Shown here piece after piece: positions 61,020 to 64,000 of a DNA stretch of 64,000 nt. The position numbers and the translations under genes were made by a program. Source of the stretch: an uncultured Bacteroidia bacterium. Lineage in GTDB: Bacteria; Bacteroidota; Bacteroidia; Bacteroidales; ML635J-15. The DNA lies in contig CACYQN010000015.1 of NCBI GenBank assembly GCA_902776565.1, positions 1-64,000 of the forward strand, written 5' to 3'. How positions within the stretch are numbered: the first letter of the stretch is position 1; each line of letters opens with the position of its first letter. The notes beneath the pieces are model-generated. The model saw nothing but the letters and a program-made list of their open reading frames with translations, made no database searches and had not been told where the DNA came from.

Positions 61020-63302
61020 TTACATCGAAAACTTCAATCCGAAAAATACGCTTCTCGGCAAACTTGGTCCATAGATGTATCCGGCATCACGAAGTTCTCC
61101 CTGGTCGAAGTCGCGCTGGTAGCTGTTGAATATGTTTTTCATTCCTGCACTTACTTCAAGGCTAAAATCGTCCTTTAGCTTGAACGAGTAGGAAAGTTTC
61201 AGGTTGGTGTCGAAGAATGGCTTTGTTGTCGTTTCGGCATCTTCGGCTATGTAGCCTGCAAAATGCTGCACGAGCATCGAGCCTGTATATGTTCCCGAAA
61301 GTGAAATGTCAAAATCCTTCAGCGGTGAATAGTAAACGGTTAGGAAGCCGTATGTGTCGGGCGTGCGGAACATCCGCCTTTGTGCTTCGATGGTTTCGCT
61401 CCACACTTCGGGTTGCTTGTAACGGCTTTGCTGATAGGTGAAACCTGCCTGTATTTCAAGTTTCTTGGTGGGGATGTATTTCAACTCGAAATTTACGCCC
61501 GCTACAGTTGCTCCGCTTCCGTTGGTTCTGGTTAACAATAGGTTGCCAGTAGCGTCGTGTCCGTTTTCTTCAAGGATGAACACATCGTTAAGCACGGTGT
61601 AGAAGCCTTCTACAAGGAAGTCAATTGCCGAACTCGACCATTTTGTGTTGAAATCGAAAGAAGCGTTTGCCGAATGCGACTTCTCTGGCTTCAAGGCTGG
61701 GTCGATGCTGATAAGTGACACTTCGCCACCAACGGCTGCAATGTGAAGGTCTTCGTTGAACGCCTGTGGCGCACGGAATCCCATTGCATAACCGGCACGC
61801 AACGACATCCATTTCAGCGGTGAGTACCTGATGTTGCCGCGCGGACTTATGATTGGATTCTTTACCATATTGTGCTTGTCTATACGTCCGCCGATGAGGA
61901 AAGATAGCTTTTCTTTGTGCCACTCGTTCTGTATGAATGCGCTGTAGATGTTGATTTTCTGTTCGATAATCCTGTTGTATCCAAGAGATTCGTCGTAGAG
62001 AGAATTGTAGTTGTATTCGATTCCCGAAGTCAGAGTTGCTGGCATAAAAAGGAACTTGTCCATGTAGAACACGTACTGGAATCCGCTTACCGATGCGAAA
62101 TCCTTTGTGTTTCCGTAGGCGTTGGGGTCTTTGCCTGTGCCGTAGTAGCTGTTGCGGTCGATGTTTTGCAACGACGAGTATATTTGGAACCAATGCTTGC
62201 TGTTTTTGCTGAAGATATCGTATTTCAGTCCTGCGCAGTGTATCTTGTGTTCGGTCTGTTCGGTAATGTCAGCTTCGTGTGCTGGCAACGACAGGTTGTT
62301 TCCTCCGCGCCTAAACTCGTCAAGTGTGTGGTATTCAATCGACAACTTTGTGTAGTCGCTTGTTTTCAGATAGCCACGGAAACCAATGTTCTTGGCGTTT
62401 ATCTTGCCGATTTCGGTAAATCCGTCGCCGTCGTAGTCGAACGGACTGCGCTGTCGTGCCGAGGCAAAGATTGTTATGCCGGCCTTGTTGTTCAGCGATA
62501 CGACCGAGGCGTTTAGCGTTGTGTTTACATCGGCTTTTTTCATGCCGATGAGAGTTGTGCTGTTGCCAAGTGATATGCTGTTGAACTGCGGTTCGCGCGT
62601 GAGGATGTTTATTGTTCCCGCAACGGCGTTGGAGCCGAAAATTGCCGAGCCGCCTCCGCGTATGACTTCCACTTTTTCAATCATATTGACAGGAATCTGC
62701 TCCAGTCCGTAAACTTGTGACAATGCACTGCTTACGGCTCTTCCATCGATAAGTATCTGCGAGTACGAACCTTCAAGTCCGTTTATTCTAACCTGCTGGA
62801 ATCCACAGTTTTGACAGTTGGTTTCCAATCTGAGTCCTGGCTGGAAGTTCAACCCTTCGGCGAGGCATACCGAGTTGGTGTTCTCAAAGGTCTTGGGTGA
62901 TATTACGCCTACGACAACTGGCGCTTCCTTGCGGCTGGTTTCGTTTTTGTTTGCCGAAACAACCACATCGTTGAGCATTATGGCGTCTTCTTCTATTTCG
63001 AAGTTCAGTTCTATGATTTTTCCACTGGCAGTCTCTATTGTTTTTTCTTCGGGCATATAGCCAATGCTCTGTGCCACAATGGTAAGCTTGCCTATTGGCA
63101 GGTTGTTGAGGTGGAAGTGTCCGCTTGCATCGGTGGCGGTGCCTATCGACGTGCCTTTCACCATTATGTTAATGTATGGCAGATGTTCACCGCTCTGCTT
63201 GTCAACTACGTGTCCGAAAACATTTGCATCGGTCTTGTTTGTCTGCGCCATTAGGCACAGACTTAATGTCAGCATAAGTGCCAACAGTATATATTTTTTC
63301 AT
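61020..63302 (-). CDS. TonB-dependent receptor with carboxypeptidase-like N-domain
   Basis: A 760-residue outer membrane transporter. After the signal peptide (MKKYILLALMLTLSLCLMAQ) comes the carboxypeptidase-D regulatory-like domain (about 25-110, GHVVDKQSGEHLPYINIMVKG), then the plug (VVVGVISPKTFE; VIRGGGSAIFGSNAVAGTINILTRE) and a 22-strand barrel ending SVFFGLKFSM. In the plug, TNCQNCGFQQVRINGLEGSY contains a CxxC not usual for general receptors. No SusD gene follows, so it is not a SusC. The substrate is unknown; a metal complex is plausible given the Cys pair and its neighbour. The ATG at 63302 is set by the signal peptide. Confidence 0.94.
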   Translation of the reverse strand: MKKYILLALMLTLSLCLMAQTNKTDANVFGHVVDKQSGEHLPYINIMVKGTSIGTATDASGHFHLNNLPIGKLTIVAQSIGYMPEEKTIETASGKIIELNFEIEEDAIMLNDVVVSANKNETSRKEAPVVVGVISPKTFENTNSVCLAEGLNFQPGLRLETNCQNCGFQQVRINGLEGSYSQILIDGRAVSSALSQVYGLEQIPVNMIEKVEVIRGGGSAIFGSNAVAGTINILTREPQFNSISLGNSTTLIGMKKADVNTTLNASVVSLNNKAGITIFASARQRSPFDYDGDGFTEIGKINAKNIGFRGYLKTSDYTKLSIEYHTLDEFRRGGNNLSLPAHEADITEQTEHKIHCAGLKYDIFSKNSKHWFQIYSSLQNIDRNSYYGTGKDPNAYGNTKDFASVSGFQYVFYMDKFLFMPATLTSGIEYNYNSLYDESLGYNRIIEQKINIYSAFIQNEWHKEKLSFLIGGRIDKHNMVKNPIISPRGNIRYSPLKWMSLRAGYAMGFRAPQAFNEDLHIAAVGGEVSLISIDPALKPEKSHSANASFDFNTKWSSSAIDFLVEGFYTVLNDVFILEENGHDATGNLLLTRTNGSGATVAGVNFELKYIPTKKLEIQAGFTYQQSRYKQPEVWSETIEAQRRMFRTPDTYGFLTVYYSPLKDFDISLSGTYTGSMLVQHFAGYIAEDAETTTKPFFDTNLKLSYSFKLKDDFSLEVSAGMKNIFNSYQRDFDQGELRDAGYIYGPSLPRSVFFGLKFSM

Positions 63303-63359
63303 CTTGTTTTTTGTTAAATTTCCTATTGTATTTCCTTTTATGGCTTTCTTTACCACTGA

Positions 63360-63713
63360 TTATGAAAAGATAGCGGCAATAGGAGGGTCGCGTGGACGTG
63401 CGAATAGGATTGCATTGCTTTGTATGCGACTTGGAACATATTCCTTTAGTATGAATTCTGTCGGAGAAAGAAAAACAGGTGGAATTTCCTGCGTTTCTGT
63501 TTCGATTAGAGCAACATTTGCGAGGTAGGCTATGAGGATTATTTCGTCGTCGCTATGTTGGTGCTCATTTTCTGAAAATGGATTGTATGGGTGGGAGTGC
63601 GCCACAATCATTCCCCTAACTATATGGCTATGAGGGAATAATGTGTTGCTTAAAAACATCCCGACAAAAAGTGTCAGGAATACGGCACATAATATTTTCC
63701 GCAGTTTATCCAT
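63360..63713 (-). CDS. small His-rich membrane-anchored protein
   Basis: A 117-residue protein. One hydrophobic helix (ILCAVFLTLFVGMFLSNTLF) near the N-terminus is followed by a His-rich stretch (PHSHIVRGMIVAHSHPYNPF, then ENEHQHSDDE), which could bind a metal ion. The remainder has no known motif. It precedes the TonB-dependent receptor gene by 57 bases in the same direction. Such small His-containing proteins beside receptors in Bacteroidota fit a metal-uptake role, but this is an inference. The ATG at 63713 is chosen because it lies directly before the helix. Confidence 0.7.
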   Translation of the reverse strand: MDKLRKILCAVFLTLFVGMFLSNTLFPHSHIVRGMIVAHSHPYNPFSENEHQHSDDEIILIAYLANVALIETETQEIPPVFLSPTEFILKEYVPSRIQSNAILFARPRDPPIAAIFS

Positions 63714-63870
63714 CTCCGAAAATTGTGGTGCAAATATCGGTTTTTTGCGGTTTCGATGCAATAGAGCGAGGGTGTTTTTGTGTTAAAATAAAAATAAAAA
63801 TTAGTCTTGAGAATGTTTTGTTGTTGATTATTAATTTGTTATGATGTGATGCAAAATATTGAAAAAATGT

Positions 63871-63901
63871 TTTGCAGGTTTGTAATAAAGCATTACCTTT
63901 G
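63871..63901 (+). promoter_or_regulatory. promoter of tRNA-Lys
   Basis: TTTG (63871-63874), a 19-base spacer and TACCTTTG (63894-63901), an exact Bacteroidota consensus promoter, 21 bases before the tRNA. Confidence 0.85.
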
Positions 63902-63921
63902 CACTCGCAAAATCAGACGAG

Positions 63922-63994
63922 CGGTCCGTAGCTCAGCTGGTAGAGCACCTGACTCTTAATCAGGGTGTCGAGGGTTCGAGCCCCTCCGGACCGA
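63922..63994 (+). tRNA. tRNA-Lys (anticodon CTT)
   Basis: Full cloverleaf of 73 bases: acceptor CGGTCCG/CGGACCG, D arm GCTC/GAGC, anticodon stem CCTGA/TCAGG with loop CTCTTAA (anticodon CTT at 63955-63957), and T arm GAGGG-TTCGAGC-CCCTC. The discriminator is A; CCA is not encoded (CAA follows), as usual in Bacteroidota. It has its own strong promoter. Confidence 0.97.
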
Positions 63995-64000
63995 CAAAAA

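Overview
The window looks like a chromosome segment of an uncultured member of the Bacteroidales (Bacteroidota). The evidence is the -7 promoter word TAnnTTTG in front of many genes, a PorV-type outer membrane protein of the type IX secretion system (T9SS) plus one cargo with a C-terminal T9SS sorting signal, many SusD-free surface lipoproteins and outer membrane barrels, a TonB-dependent receptor with a carboxypeptidase-like N-domain, a DUF4292 lipoprotein and an M64 peptidase. The species cannot be named from the sequence alone.

Layout. 1-9.8 kb: end of a probable lytic transglycosylase, uvrA, recF, small hypothetical genes, a YqiA-like esterase, a voltage-gated-type ion channel, rpiB, an Fn3-like lipoprotein, folB. 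9.8-19.8 kb (all minus strand): a secreted protein, a short-chain dehydrogenase, a thioredoxin-PKD-T9SS cargo, a small wHTH regulator with its membrane partner, an orphan MntA-type nucleotidyltransferase followed by a gene remnant, PAP2 phosphatase, Fic, obgE, gcvT. 20.1-30.0 kb (plus strand): a defence island with a DUF1016 nuclease, two tandem C5-cytosine methyltransferases, an McrB-like AAA+ protein, a DUF2357/PD-(D/E)XK nuclease, and a fusion of an Mrr-like nuclease to an ImmA/IrrE peptidase. The four middle genes have the plan of the LlaJI restriction system. Base composition changes sharply inside this island. 30.1-41.4 kb: threonine/serine exporter, grpE-dnaJ, porV-ispF, and a cluster of outer membrane and lipoproteins. 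41.4-45.3 kb (minus): lipoprotein and barrel pair, a phosphatidylserine decarboxylase family gene, pth, rplY. 45.8-55.4 kb (plus): sugar-nucleotide transferase, TPR protein, DUF4292 lipoprotein, EnvC-like activator, hypothetical genes, AlbA_2 protein, M64 peptidase, AAA-ATPase-like/PDDEXK_9 protein. 55.4-63.7 kb (minus): glutathione peroxidase, lipoprotein, gapdh, ilvE, alkaline phosphatase, TonB-dependent receptor and a His-rich small membrane protein. 63.9 kb: tRNA-Lys(CTT).

Most genes are ordinary housekeeping or envelope genes. The two unusual layers are (i) the defence island, where a compositionally distinct McrB/nuclease core is flanked by AT-rich methyltransferase and effector genes, and (ii) an unusually rich set of intergenic repeats: a family of 28-nt hairpins with covarying arms, a MITE-like element with 15-bp inverted ends and 10-bp flanking repeats, two long two-copy repeats, ACCTC/GAGGT hairpins, AT-rich tandem words, and word-mosaic spacers shared among several intergenic regions.
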